From Streptomyces avermitilis MA-4680 = NBRC 14893 (GTDB lineage Bacteria > Actinomycetota > Actinomycetes > Streptomycetales > Streptomycetaceae), in the NCBI RefSeq assembly GCF_000009765.2, contig NC_003155.5, positions 620,001-684,000 of the forward strand: a stretch of DNA of 64,000 nucleotides, in the 5' to 3' direction. Position 1 is the stretch's first letter. Every line of letters starts with the position of its first letter. Positions 8,860-17,422 of the stretch are shown in pieces. A model generated the notes under the pieces. That model searched no databases and was not told where the DNA came from. It was given only the letters and a program-made list of their open reading frames with translations. A program made the translations under genes and the position numbers.

Positions 8860-9435
8860 TGTCCTGTCTCACTGAAGGTTGACCGATCTCACCGAAGATT
8901 GATCAGTGCCTTCCGATCAGCGCAGGCGTGTAAGCCGCAATAGGGCTTCGTTGCGGACATCGGGGTCTCTGTCCGCTGCCAAGGTCCGAAGCTGCACGAT
9001 CAGCTCGTCGCCGTCCTGTCCGGTCGCCCAGCGTGGGTCACAGTCCAGCTCCGCAGCGAGCTGATCGGCGGTTCCCTGGTCAGAGGCGACTGTACGGGCA
9101 GCGAGCACGGCACGCAGGCCAGCCAGATCTCTCCGAGCCAAGAGAGCTGACGCAGTATCTGAGGTTACGCCGGTGTCCTGAGCGTCTAGCAACAGACGGT
9201 GCAGGACATCGGCGACACCCTCAATCTGCCGTGTTGCCGCCAGACGTCGTCCCGCGGCAGCCCTCACAGACCAGGCCGGCGATTCCGCTGCCGCGATCGC
9301 GTCGCGAAGCCCTTGCTCGGTGAAGTCGTACACACCACCAGGCTGCCAGCGGGATGTCTCGATCACGCTTCGTTGAGACAACACCGCAGCGGTCAATCTT
9401 CGGTGAGATTGGTCAACCTTCAGTGAGACAGGACA
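8860..9435. mobile_element. IS21-like non-autonomous element carrying a HEAT-repeat gene
   Basis: The left end starts TGTCCTGTCTCACTGAAGGT and continues TGACC, then a second partial repeat TCTCACCGAAGATTGA. The right end is the inverse, with the repeats CAATCTTCGGTGAGATT and CAACCTTCAGTGAGACAGG followed by ACA. The match over about 46 bp is nearly perfect. CCGGG flanks both sides (8855-8859 and 9436-9440), a 5-bp target duplication. There is no transposase; the only gene is the HEAT-repeat ORF at 8917-9333. Serial end repeats and the duplication length suggest mobilisation by an IS21-type IstA/IstB pair. Confidence 0.8.
8917..9333 (-). CDS. HEAT-repeat protein (element cargo)
   Basis: A 138-residue protein if started at the GTG at 9333 (VYDFTEQGLRDAIAAAE). 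It is made of helical pairs: SPAWSVRAAAGRRLAATRQI, VADVLHRLLLDAQDTGVTSD, an ARRDLAGLRAVLAART pair and a final LAADRDPDVRNEALLRLTRL. These are HEAT/armadillo-type repeats, which normally act as protein-binding scaffolds. No catalytic motif is seen. A GTG at 9366 is an alternative start; neither has a strong Shine-Dalgarno. It fills most of the 576-bp element, so its role could be in element biology or simply cargo. Confidence 0.65.
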   Translation of the reverse strand: MYDFTEQGLRDAIAAAESPAWSVRAAAGRRLAATRQIEGVADVLHRLLLDAQDTGVTSDTASALLARRDLAGLRAVLAARTVASDQGTADQLAAELDCDPRWATGQDGDELIVQLRTLAADRDPDVRNEALLRLTRLR

Positions 9436-9805
9436 CCGGGTCCTGCAAGCAGCACACGCAGGCGGCCTTCGGATGACTCTTCTGTCGAATGTCCCGCACC
9501 CGCTTGCGGAGGCACTCGACCTCTCTGCCTGGTGCAGCACCCTGATGACGAGGACCGTCTACTCCGCCCGGCTCGGCGTGAACAAGCCGGACCCGCGTGC
9601 ATACGAGGCCGCCGTCGTGGCTGCCGGGTTGCCCCACCCGGAAAATACTCTCTTCGTCGACGACAGGCTTGAGAACTGCGCTGTCGCCGCCCAGCTCGGT
9701 CTGCGAACGCTCCATTTCAACGGTGACAGCCAGGCACTCGCTTCTCACATCCCGCAGATGGTTCCTGCGACGGGGATCCGCAGGAACTGACCGGCTCCCG
9801 CCTCG

Positions 9806-10889
9806 TTACTGAGCTTGTTGGCGTTTTGTCGTCAAGGTGAGGCCGGTTTCGGCGAGGCATCCGTCGATGAGGTTGTTGCGGTACTGGATCTGGCGGAGGC
9901 CGTGCCGGAGGGCGCGCATCAGGTGGCCGGGGTCGGTGAAGGCGGTGTTGGCCTGGCTGCTGCGTCGCAGCAGTGACCAGACGCCTTCAACGGGGTTGAG
10001 GTCGGGGGCATAGGTCGGCAGGAAGAAGCAGTTGATCCAGTCGTGGGCGTTGATGAACTCCCGCAGCCGGCGGTCCTTGTGAACGTTCAGGTTGTCCCAC
10101 CCGAGCACGATCGGGGCGCCGAGCTGCTGGTGGGCGGCGATGAGCAGGTCGCGGTAGTCGGTCCAGGCGAAACTGCGCCGACCGCCTCGCTTGTGGTCCA
10201 CGTGCCGTTTGGACCGGTAGACCAGGCGTGAGCGCTCGCCCTGTTTGTAGCAGGCCAGAGCGGCGATCGAGATGCGGCGCTGGGAGCGTCCCCGCACCCG
10301 GATGACAGGTGTGTGCCCGCGCCTGGCCCAGGTGCGGGAGGTGGGCGGCGTCATCGAGAAACCGGCCTCGTCTTCGAAGCAGAGCCAGGCCCCGAGCGCC
10401 GCCACGGTGTTTCCACCTGGGGCCAGGTCTCCTTCACCCAGCCCGTGACGGTTTCCTCGTTGCGCTCCACCGCTCGGCGGGCCGGGACCTGGTGGCTGAA
10501 GCCGTGCCGGTGCAGCATCTGCGCGATGGCCGACAGCGTCATGCTCTTATGGAACCGACGCCCGATCAGCGTCTTGATCCGCGACAGCGTCCAGGTCTGG
10601 TCCGGCCAGCCGTGCGCCACCGGCCCCTTGCCCAGCTCCTGCTCCAGTACCGTGAACAACTTCTCGCTCAGCTTGGGCAGCGACACCGGCCCCGCCGACC
10701 GAAGACCGTCCGTCCCCGCGTCCTGCCAGCCCCGGCGCCACCGCTGAACGAGCGCACACTCATCCGTAAGTCCTTGGCGACCTCCGCGTTGGAGGCGCCG
10801 GCGCCGAACCGTTCGGCGGCCTCCATCCGGATCCGCTCACGAAACGCCTGCCGTTCAGGCGTCATCCCACCACCCTGCGGATACCTCAT
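9806..10889 (-). pseudogene. IS630 transposase, two frameshifts
   Basis: Starting at 10889 (MRYPQGGGMTPERQAFRERI) the frame contains the HTH, breaks at about 10752 (RSVQRW becomes RSFSGG), continues from LPKLSEKLFTVLEQELGKGP with the winged-helix region and breaks again at about 10395. The catalytic part has all three acidic residues: CFEDEAGFSM, GWDNLNVHKD and DLNPVEGVW. It ends KRQQAQ, and the TAA stop is completed by the flanking TA target duplication. With the two frameshifts repaired the enzyme would be full length. Confidence 0.85.
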
Positions 10890-10954
10890 ACAAACGGCAT
10901 ACCGCGAAGGTCACACGCCGTCAGCCCCCAACGACAACACGCCAACAAGCTCAG
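9809..10954 (-). mobile_element. IS630-family insertion sequence with intact ends
   Basis: The ends are inverted repeats: CTGAGCTTGTTGGCGTTTTG at 9809 and the inverse of CTGAGCTTGTTGGCGTGTTG at 10954. About 23 of the first 25 positions agree. Both sides are flanked by TA (9807-9808 and 10955-10956), the classic IS630/Tc1 target. Length 1146 bp. It separates the HAD remnant from the gene fragment at 10951-11277. Confidence 0.85.
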
Positions 10955-11277
10955 TAGCAGTCATCAGGTGTGGCGAGGTGGTTCATCCCATCCTCTTCTC
11001 GGTAGGCGATGTAGCCGGTGCTCTTGGCCGTGCCCGAGAACTGGATGTAGAAATCGGATCCGTCCGACACGTCTGTGGCGGCCAGTGCCCACTGTTTCGC
11101 CCTGGCAGTACTCCACGCGTTGCACGATCCGGTGGCCTTGAAGCAGGTCCTGACCGAACGGGTTGCGTTGACCTTCAGGTTGATGTCCTCGCAGTCCCGG
11201 GTGGTTGTGGCGTAGTAGCCCGTGGCGGGCCAATGTGCGTTGCCGCCGCCGCTACCCGGCGTGCCGTCGTACAAGAA
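10951..11277 (-). pseudogene. C-terminal fragment of an extracellular-type protein
   Basis: The frame reads FLYDGTPGSGGGNAHWPATG, then CEDINLKVNATRSVRTCFK, GSCNAW, and ends YREEDGMNHLATPDDCY. Four cysteines and a Gly/Thr/Asn-rich beta pattern suggest a secreted or cell-surface domain. The upstream part is missing at about 11280, and the stop codon now lies in the IS630 end. I do not recognise the family. Confidence 0.4.
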
Positions 11278-11384
11278 CGCGGTGTCAAGGCAGGCCGCCC
11301 GGCGGAGCCTGCCCGGCTCACCGTCGACGCCCTGGAGGTGCTGGCGACCGCACCGGCGCGGGCATTGCAGGAGATGGTCCTCGA

Positions 11385-11539
11385 CAGGTACGCACGACTA
11401 CGTCGTGGTGTTCGACGCCGACACCGACGCCGTGCCCGTCTTCACCGCCCTCGGGCGGTGGGTCGGCATGGCGGAAAGCTCCGGCACCATCGGCACGCTG
11501 ACCGAGATCCACGAGCGCGTGAACGGCGGTGACGCGTAA
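11385..11539 (+). pseudogene. Small hypothetical protein, C-terminal part
   Basis: The frame reads HDYVVVFDADTDAVPVFTAL, GRWVGMAESSGTIGTLTEIH, ERVNGGDA and a TAA. A coding sequence of plausible composition, but the upstream part joins unrelated DNA. It overlaps or abuts the next small gene (stop and ATG at 11537-11541), suggesting a former two-gene unit. Family not recognised. Confidence 0.4.
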
Positions 11540-11717
11540 TGGCCACGACCACCGCGTAGTTTCACACCGTCCTGGAGCGGTTCCCCGCCGGAGGCCCCCG
11601 AGGTGGCGTGCGGAAGAGTACGCCGCCGACCAACACGCCCAGGGCACGGACGCCCGGGTGGTGGTGGACCTCGGCAGCGACCAGTTCCTCGTGGTCACCG
11701 ACATCACTCGCCGGTAG
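11539..11717 (+). pseudogene. Small hypothetical protein with nonsense codon and frameshift
   Basis: Starting ATGGCCACGACCACCGCG, the sixth codon is followed by TAG, then FHTVLERFPAG in frame, and after a frameshift AEEYAADQHAQGTDARVVVD and LGSDQFLVVTDITRR. A CAG-to-TAG change and a small indel explain the damage. The intact product would be about 60 residues. Function unknown. Confidence 0.45.
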
Positions 11718-11816
11718 CACCATCCCGAGCACCGCGGCCCGGCTTCCCCGGCCGGGCGCGGCGCTCCGCCGTTTGCTCACCACCGAGCAGGAGGCACCTC
11801 GTGCACCCTGAGGTCT

Positions 11817-12638
11817 CTAACGCAGTCGCGCTGTTGCGAGGTGGATTTTGAAGGCGCAGGGGACGTGTCCCTCTGACGTCGTCATATCCCTCACCTCGGC
11901 AAAAAAGGCTTCTCGCAACCGATCCAAAGTCGCGCGATCGAGCGGGCCAAGATCATAAAGACTGGAAACAGCAGCCCATACCTGCTCCCCTGGTGCGCTC
12001 AGATCGATAGGAACGGTCTCCCAGTCAACCGCTGTGAAGCCTGCTGGCCCGAGGACTTCATCAAGCCCCTCGCGACTGCGTGTTCTTTTGTCTCCCAGTG
12101 CCGGGATGCGCTGCGAGGCCGGCGTCTCCTCGATCGTGCACCGCAGCAGGGCGAGGAATCGTTCGTAGGCCTCGCCGCCTACAGCCCCACCTCCCACTAC
12201 GCATGCCAGTACCCCTCCGGGAGACAGCACTCGGGCAACCTCAGATGCGACTTGCTCGATCTCGCTCATCAGCATCAGTGCCATGTGGGAGACGCAGGCG
12301 TCGAAGCTGTCGTCGGCGAAGGGAAGCTCTTGAGCCCGGCCCTCTTCCAGCTTCGCTTCGGAAAGCGCCGGTCGACGGCGTGCCAGCGCCAGAGAGTGCG
12401 GAGACAGGTCCACCCCGGCGAGTTGTCTCCCGGACCTTCGGGCCAGGAACTCGAGCAGTAGGCCATCGCCACAGCCGAGGTCCAGCACGCGCATGCTTCC
12501 GGCTACCCGATCGCACAAGATCTCATAGCTGGACCGGCCGTCTGGAGCATGGCCACGGCCGAACGCTTCCGCGGTCACCGCCGGGTACTCCGCGTGGAAT
12601 GCCTGGAGAAATGCTTCTTGCGATGCAGTAGTCGTCAC
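11817..12638 (-). CDS. Class I SAM-dependent methyltransferase
   Basis: A 273-residue protein. SAM motif I is MRVLDLGCGDGLLLEFLA near residue 50; the acidic motif II is AGVDLSPHSLALARRR; motif post-I is LPFADDSFDACVSHMALML; motif III is ARVLSPGGVLACVVGGG. This is the Methyltransf_11 arrangement. No substrate-specific feature is visible. GTG start at 12638 after GGGGGA. Intact, on its own, between two decayed regions. Confidence 0.85.
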   Translation of the reverse strand: MTTTASQEAFLQAFHAEYPAVTAEAFGRGHAPDGRSSYEILCDRVAGSMRVLDLGCGDGLLLEFLARRSGRQLAGVDLSPHSLALARRRPALSEAKLEEGRAQELPFADDSFDACVSHMALMLMSEIEQVASEVARVLSPGGVLACVVGGGAVGGEAYERFLALLRCTIEETPASQRIPALGDKRTRSREGLDEVLGPAGFTAVDWETVPIDLSAPGEQVWAAVSSLYDLGPLDRATLDRLREAFFAEVRDMTTSEGHVPCAFKIHLATARLR

Positions 12639-12908
12639 TCCCCCAACCTACGGCGCAGGCTTTTCGCCCGGCCGTCCTCAGTCCGGAAGTGTGCAAGCGG
12701 CCTCACGGAACTCCGTGCCCGAACGCTCCAGGCGCCGCGGCCGAGGTCGAAGTCCAGCACCTGCACGTCCACCCGGCGCGTGCTCAACGAGCCCGGCAAC
12801 ACCAGCACCGGACTGAGCGCATAACCACCACGGCCCCCCACGAGAGCGAGATCAGCGAACACCGGCAGGAGCACCGCGCCGCCCTCGCCACCCGCTGACC
12901 CACACATC

Positions 12909-12941
12909 GTGCCCCGGACCCGCCCCTTCGGGCCGGGGCAC
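12909..12941. terminator. Hairpin terminator in a 394-bp gap
   Basis: GTGCCCCGG and CCGGGGCAC form a GC-rich stem around a CGCCCCTTCG-type loop; there is no T run, as usual in high-GC actinomycetes. The rest of 12639-13032 holds only short open frames that I cannot assign. Confidence 0.55.
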
Positions 12942-13032
12942 GCCCCCATGCCTGCGGGGCGGCCGTCGACAGAGAATCCGGCCGTCCCGCAGCCCCCGCC
13001 GACACCATCACTCCCTCGAAGGGAGCCCCTTC

Positions 13033-13470
13033 ATGACGGACAGACCACCCAACTCACGTGCCTGCGAACCAGGGTGCTGGCCACCGCGTACAGCAGCAGC
13101 GACTGCTGGACCCAGCGCACGGCTTCCTCACCGACCAGGCCGTGGCAGCGCTCGCCAGCCGTGACCCTGCCGCAGCCGAGCCCTCGCCGCGTCCCTGCTG
13201 GTCCCGGAGACGCTCCACAACATCCAGATCCTGGGCGCGGCCGTGGAAGCCGGAATTGACACCAGAACCTGGGAGGAACGCCACGAGGAGATCCGGACCT
13301 ACGCCCGCGACGCCTATGAACTGCCCCCGCAGTTCGACCCGGCAACCGAGGTCAATCGGATCCGGGCGTACCTCTACGACAACTACCCCCAGATCGCCGC
13401 CGCCCTGGCCGTCTTCCTTCATGAGATGCCGCCCACCTGGCGCGAGGACCTGTTTCACCATCTGCCCTGA
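13033..13470 (+). pseudogene. Hypothetical protein, frameshifted
   Basis: Three plus frames read as one protein: MTDRPPNS..., then LLDPAHGFLTDQAVAALAS, then after about 13180 SLLVPETLHNIQILGAAVEA, GIDTRTWEERHEEIRTYARD and FLHEMPPTWREDLFHHLP. Composition is coding-like throughout but at least two indels separate the parts. The last 75 codons from 13243 are uninterrupted. Not recognised. Confidence 0.4.
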
Positions 13471-13936
13471 CTCTCCACCGCCCGCCGGACGGCCTCTGAG
13501 CTCCCCGGACCGGAGACAGCGCCATACGACCCGCTGGACTGAAAGAACTGCCCGGCCCGGGCCGAAGCACAGGGACCAATGCCGCTACCACCGCGGCGCC
13601 TTCGCCAGCACGGAGTACCAGCGCGCCCCGATCCAGACGGCCTTGACCGACCACATGGCCAAAGACCAGCTCCAGCAGCGCCACGCCGAACTCGAGGCGA
13701 GCGCTGCCCGGACACCGACTGCTGACGCGAGCGCCTCCTCACCCCGTGTCGCCCGGGGCAGCCGTCGCCCCTGGGTCCGGCCGCCCCTTCGTCCCAACCC
13801 AGCCTCAGGAACAGGACACCCCCGCTGCGGCCGCTTTCGCCCATGTCCCTTGGCTGGAGAGTGAAGGAGAAGGGACGGGGCGGGATGGGCGACGCCAGAC
13901 CATCCGCCGCATGGGCAGCTGCCATAGCCAGGCTGC
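13471..13936. other. No intact gene
   Basis: One plus frame reads YHRGAFASTEYQRAPIQTAL and DHMAKDQLQQRHAELEAS around 13580-13700 and may be a gene scrap, but it has no start and no recognised domain. The long minus-strand open frame over this region is a GC-skew shadow. Confidence 0.3.
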
Positions 13937-14218
13937 TCAGCCGGTCACTCGGTGCGGCTCCCCTATCAGGCCGCTGATTACTGACCACGCGAACACGCCG
14001 GTCCACGTCCGCACCGTGGTCGCCGGGTGGTTGGGTTCCCACCTCTCCTCGTAGTGAAGCTCGTCGCTGCTGAGAGCCCTCCCCGCCCTGCAGCTCCCGC
14101 TCGACCTGGTTGATGCAGGCCGTGACGTCCGCGTGGGCGGCGGGGCCGTGAAGGCCACGCCACCGAGCGCGAGGGGCCGGCCGGCGAGGACACTTGCGAT
14201 CCGGATGGACGTACGCAT
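13937..14218 (-). pseudogene. Small secreted protein, frameshifted
   Basis: The start MRTSIRIASVLAG with GGAGAGCAGG upstream looks like a signal peptide. A frameshift follows, and the mature part reads AHADVTACINQVERELQGGE in a second frame. The first frame then returns with DELHYEERWEPNHP and FAWSVISGLIGEPHRVTG. Two compensating indels thus scramble the middle. Small secreted proteins starting ADVTAC are common in Streptomyces; the function is unknown. Confidence 0.45.
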
Positions 14219-14377
14219 GGGACGCACCTGCTCTCCGGGATCGTCGCGCGGGCCGGGAGCTGAGTGTTGCCGGAGCATGGGAACGGCGCCGGGCGCACGC
14301 GGGCCCGCGCGCAACCACTGGCCCCGGGTCGGCTGGGTTTCCCTCCCCCTTCGACGCTAGATCAGCCCCCGCACCCG

Positions 14378-15061
14378 CTACGTCTTCCGCGCGGACGTCC
14401 AGCCCTGGCGGCGGAGGCTTTCGAAGCCGTCCAGGAGGAGGTCCAGGGCGAATTCGAACTCGAACTGGTCGTCGCAGCCGCCACCGACCGTGGAGCCCCC
14501 GTCGTGTGCGGCCGTCGCGGCCAGTTCCGCGATGTGCGGGTAGCGCGCCGCCAGCCCGGGGTCCGGCGGGCCGGAGGGGCCTGAGGTGTCGAACAGTTCC
14601 TGGCTGAAGCCGAGCAGGCGGCTGCCCATCGCGTGCATGACGTGGTGCGTGAGGTCGGCGGAGAGGCCGCCGTCCCGGAAGCTCCCGGCCATCGAGTCCA
14701 GGTACGCCAGCACGGCCGGGGTGGGGCCGGTCCGCGACTCGATGACCCGGGCCGCCCAGGGGTGGCGCAGCAAGACCCGCCGGGCCGAGAGGATCCGCCC
14801 GCGGACCACGCGCTGCCAGTCGGGGCCCGCGGCTGGCGGGTCGATCTCGCCGACGACGGCGTCGGCCATGCCGTCGAGCAGCTCCTCCTTGTTGGCCACG
14901 TGCTTGTAGAGGGCCATCGGTACGACGTCCAGCTCCTGCGCGAGCCTGCGCATGCTGAGCGCGTCGATGCCGGTGGCGTCGGCGAGCGCGACGGCGGCGC
15001 GCAGGACGCGGTCCCTGTTCAGGGGGATCCGTTGCGTGTGCGTGGCTTCCTGCCGGGTCAT
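14378..15061 (-). CDS. TetR-family repressor
   Basis: A 227-residue regulator. The N-terminal HTH (LNRDRVLRAAVALADATGID, MRRLAQELDVVPMALYKHVA) and the C-terminal ligand domain with LLRHPWAARVIESR match the TetR_C_1 subgroup, whose best-known members control drug or small-molecule efflux. It is transcribed away from the DUF4386 gene; the 120-bp gap holds two copies of a perfect palindrome, so it probably represses both genes. AAGGGG precedes the ATG. Intact. Confidence 0.9.
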   Translation of the reverse strand: MTRQEATHTQRIPLNRDRVLRAAVALADATGIDALSMRRLAQELDVVPMALYKHVANKEELLDGMADAVVGEIDPPAAGPDWQRVVRGRILSARRVLLRHPWAARVIESRTGPTPAVLAYLDSMAGSFRDGGLSADLTHHVMHAMGSRLLGFSQELFDTSGPSGPPDPGLAARYPHIAELAATAAHDGGSTVGGGCDDQFEFEFALDLLLDGFESLRRQGWTSARKT

Positions 15062-15100
15062 TCCGGTTCGGCCCCTTCCCTCCTCGACAGCGCCCTCTCC

Positions 15101-15153
15101 TTGACGAGTGTACGCCGTACACCTATGGTCGCTGCCAGGTGTACGGCGTACAC
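15101..15153 (+). promoter_or_regulatory. Sigma-70-like promoter with two TetR operators
   Basis: TTGACG at 15101-15106 and TATGGT at 15124-15129 are separated by 17 bp. The palindrome GTGTACGCCGTACAC fills the spacer (15108-15122). GTGTACGGCGTACAC recurs at 15139-15153, just after the expected transcription start. Centres are 31 bp apart, three helical turns, so two dimers would sit on the same face and block the promoter of the DUF4386 gene. Confidence 0.8.
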
Positions 15154-15180
15154 CACCACCGAGCGAGGGGTACCGAAAAG

Positions 15181-15900
15181 ATGAGTCCGGACCGGAGAAC
15201 CGCGGTGGCCGCCGGGTCGCTGTTCCTGCTGACCGAGGCCGCCGCGATAGCCGGGGCGGTTCTGTACCGCCCGCTGCTGGGCGCGGCGGACGGCCGGCTC
15301 GCGCAGGGCGCCGACACGCGGGCGCTGCTCGGGGTGCTCTGCGAGGTGGTGCTGGTGGCGGCGGTGGCCGGTACCGGGGCGGCGCTGTTCCCCGTCCTAC
15401 GACGCCACGGCGAGGGGCTCGCGCTCGGGTACGCCTTCGGGCGGCTGCTGGAGGCGGCCGTCATCGCCCTCGGGATCGTCGCCGTCCTGGCGCTCGTCAC
15501 CCTGCGGCGGGACGCGGGGGCGGCGGCCGGCGCCGACGTCGCGCTGGCGGCCGTGCACGACTGGACGTTCCTGCTCGGGCCCAACATCGCCCTCGGCCTG
15601 AACACCGTCCTGCTTGCGTACCTGGCGTACCGCGCACGGCTCGTGCCGCGCTTCATCGCTGTGCTCGGGCTGGTCGGCGGGCCGCTGATCTGCGCCTCGG
15701 CCGTCGCCGTGATGTTCGGGGCTTACGCGCAGCTCTCCGTGGCGGGGTCGGCCGCCGCACTCCCGGTGTTCGCCTGGGAGCTGGGGCTGGCCGGGTGGCT
15801 GATCGTCAGGGGGTTCGGGCCCGGCTCAGGCGCCACGTCCCAGGCAGACGGAGAGGTGGCTGATCCGGTATGTGTGTCGGTGAGGCCGACCCGAGCTTGA
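15181..15900 (+). CDS. DUF4386 family integral membrane protein
   Basis: About 239 residues from the ATG at 15181, which follows GAGGGG; the open frame extends upstream into the operators but has no signal there. Six or so hydrophobic segments are visible (for example AVAAGSLFLLTEAAAIAGAV, FGRLLEAAVIALGIVAVLAL, FIAVLGLVGGPLICASAVAV). DUF4386 members are membrane proteins of unknown role, often under TetR control as here. The last 30 residues (after VRGFGPGSG) do not look like the family and may be read-through into foreign DNA, so the C-terminus could be altered. Confidence 0.8.
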   Translation: MSPDRRTAVAAGSLFLLTEAAAIAGAVLYRPLLGAADGRLAQGADTRALLGVLCEVVLVAAVAGTGAALFPVLRRHGEGLALGYAFGRLLEAAVIALGIVAVLALVTLRRDAGAAAGADVALAAVHDWTFLLGPNIALGLNTVLLAYLAYRARLVPRFIAVLGLVGGPLICASAVAVMFGAYAQLSVAGSAAALPVFAWELGLAGWLIVRGFGPGSGATSQADGEVADPVCVSVRPTRA

Positions 15901-16104
15901 CGGCGGTGCTGTCCGGGGCGACGCGCCAGCGCTGCCCTGCCGGGACCGTGTAGGCGGGGTGTGGCGGCGACGGCGTTGCGGAGCTTCATGCGGGGATGCA
16001 TCCCTTCCGAAGATGATCAAGAGGTCACTGCGGGGCCGACCCCAGGAGGGCCGCGAGCGGCGAATCGATCCGCCGCGGGCCGTCGGCACAGCGCGTCCTC
16101 TCAT

Positions 16105-16840
16105 CACCACTCGTTCGGGTCAGATCCGCCGGAAGCGCCGCCGGGCGGGATCGAGGCCACGATTCCGGTCCCCGCGGACCGTGTCCGCAACCGGCTGGGG
16201 CCCGACCGTGCAGGTCTCCGACAGCCACGGCACCGCCCGCGCGATGGCCTGATACCGCATTCATCCTCGCCTGACCACCCGCTCCACATGGACCGACCAC
16301 ACCGGCGAACTCCCCCTCATCAAGGGCACGTTGAAATGCCTGGAGGCCGACTTCCTGCCCGGCGGGCACGATCCGCTCCCAGTCTGACTGTGGTCGTCGG
16401 CCACGGGGTCGGGACAGGGCATCGATCTGCGCTGGCAGGCGTTCCTCCGCAGATTCGACCTGGAGCAACCGTTCCGGATAATCAAGCAGATGCTGGGCTG
16501 GACCCGCCGGAAGCTCCGCACTCCCGAGGCGACGGACCGGTGGACCTGGCTGGTCAACGTCATCGTGGCTCACGCCCAACTGCGCCTCGCCCGGCCGCTG
16601 GTCGCGGACCTTCGCCGCCTCTGGGAGAAGCCGGCCGAGCCTGGCCGACTCACTCCCGCCCGGGTCCGCCGGGGGTTCAGGAACCTCCGCCCCGGCTTGC
16701 CCTGTCCGGCCCGTGCACCGAAACCCAACCGGCCCGGCCCCGGCCGACCACCCAGCTCGAAGAACCGCCACCCCGCCACCCGCAAGGAGTGGCTGCGGGC
16801 GACTCGTAAGGGCGGCTCTTTCTGGTCGGTGCCGCAAACA
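16105..16840 (+). pseudogene. Transposase remnant (NF041680-like), two nonsense codons
   Basis: The plus frames read VQVSDSHGTARAMA, stop, YRIHPRLTTRSTWTDHTGEL, a second TGA after DPLPV, then FLRRFDLEQPFRIIKQMLGW, DRWTWL and ARPLVADLRRLWEKPAEPGR followed by RGFRNLRPGLPCPARAPKP. This matches the C-terminal half of a DDE transposase family common in Streptomyces. Both stops look like TGG-to-TGA changes. The N-terminal half is missing. Confidence 0.65.
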
Positions 16841-16930
16841 CGCACACCCGTCGCAGGCCAGCTGGGCCCTCTTCGTCCACGTCTCCGCGCTCCACCTACG
16901 CATCGACACCATCGAACAGGCGGTCAGGCG

Positions 16931-17317
16931 TCAGCCCCTGCTGTCGTACGCCCGCTGGCAGTTCTGGATCTCTTTGCTGTGCTCGACGGTCCAGTCGTAG
17001 AGATGCCCGAATGGCTCGCGCAGGGACTCGCCCAGCGGTGTGAGGGAGTACTCCACGCCGACGGGTGAGGTCGGCAGCACTTTGCGCCGAATCATGCCGT
17101 TCCGCTCGAGGCGGCGCAGTGTCTGGGTAAGGACGCGCTGTGTCACACCCTCCAGGCCGCGCTTCAGCTCATTGAACCGGGTGGGCCGTTCCAGCAGCGC
17201 CATGACCATCATCGACCACTTGTCCGCGATCTGGTCAAGGATCGGACGGCTCGGGCAGTCCGCCCGGAAAACGGTTGGTGTTTCGGCGCCAACTGCGTGC
17301 AGGTCGGTGTCCTTCAT
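16931..17317 (-). CDS. HxlR-family transcriptional regulator
   Basis: About 128 residues from the ATG at 17317. The single winged helix is clear: ILDQIADKWSMMVMALLERP, TRFNELKRGLEGVTQRVLTQ, LRRLERNGMIRRKVLPTSPV and GVEYSLTPLGESL. A single cysteine near residue 22 (RADCPSRP) is at the place where redox-sensing HxlR/QorR proteins carry one. It is divergent from the enoyl-CoA hydratase gene with a 105-bp gap that includes GTAGGT (17372) and ACCTAC (17408) as a loose inverted pair. Confidence 0.9.
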   Translation of the reverse strand: MKDTDLHAVGAETPTVFRADCPSRPILDQIADKWSMMVMALLERPTRFNELKRGLEGVTQRVLTQTLRRLERNGMIRRKVLPTSPVGVEYSLTPLGESLREPFGHLYDWTVEHSKEIQNCQRAYDSRG

Positions 17318-17422
17318 GTGCCTTGGTGCTCCCAAAGTGCGTTCTTGACGATCCGAGCGGCGCCGCCGACGGTAGGTATGCATCGCAAACTTACATGCCT
17401 TTTGACAACCTACGGAGCCTTC

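Larger units (their letters stand above)
8536..9790 (+). pseudogene. HAD-superfamily hydrolase, interrupted by a cargo element
   Basis: The N-terminal part begins MTAPFPTPVPRLEALILGYH at the ATGA overlap. A one-base frameshift occurs near 8615. The middle (MWLRLAALAGWPADQT ... GEISTHTFWSGMLYG) is cut at 8859 by the 576-bp element. The C-terminal part (LLSNVPHPLAEA, GVNKPDPRAYEAAV, NTLFVDDRLENC) resumes at 9436 and ends at 9790. Removing the element plus one CCGGG copy rejoins the frame exactly (VVRVLQAAHAGG). HAD motifs II, III and IV survive, but motif I DxD is GYH, so both catalytic aspartates are lost. Confidence 0.8.

Noticed and set aside
10395..10400. Programmed frameshifting in the IS630 transposase
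   Set aside because: No slippery run lies at the shift and a second shift exists upstream, so mutation is the simpler reading.
10309..11532. 407-codon plus-strand frame
   Set aside because: Antisense of the IS630 transposase fused to the fragments beyond it.
13455..15122. 555-codon open frame on the minus strand
   Set aside because: It runs through the TetR gene in another frame and through non-coding DNA; composition is that of a GC-skew shadow.
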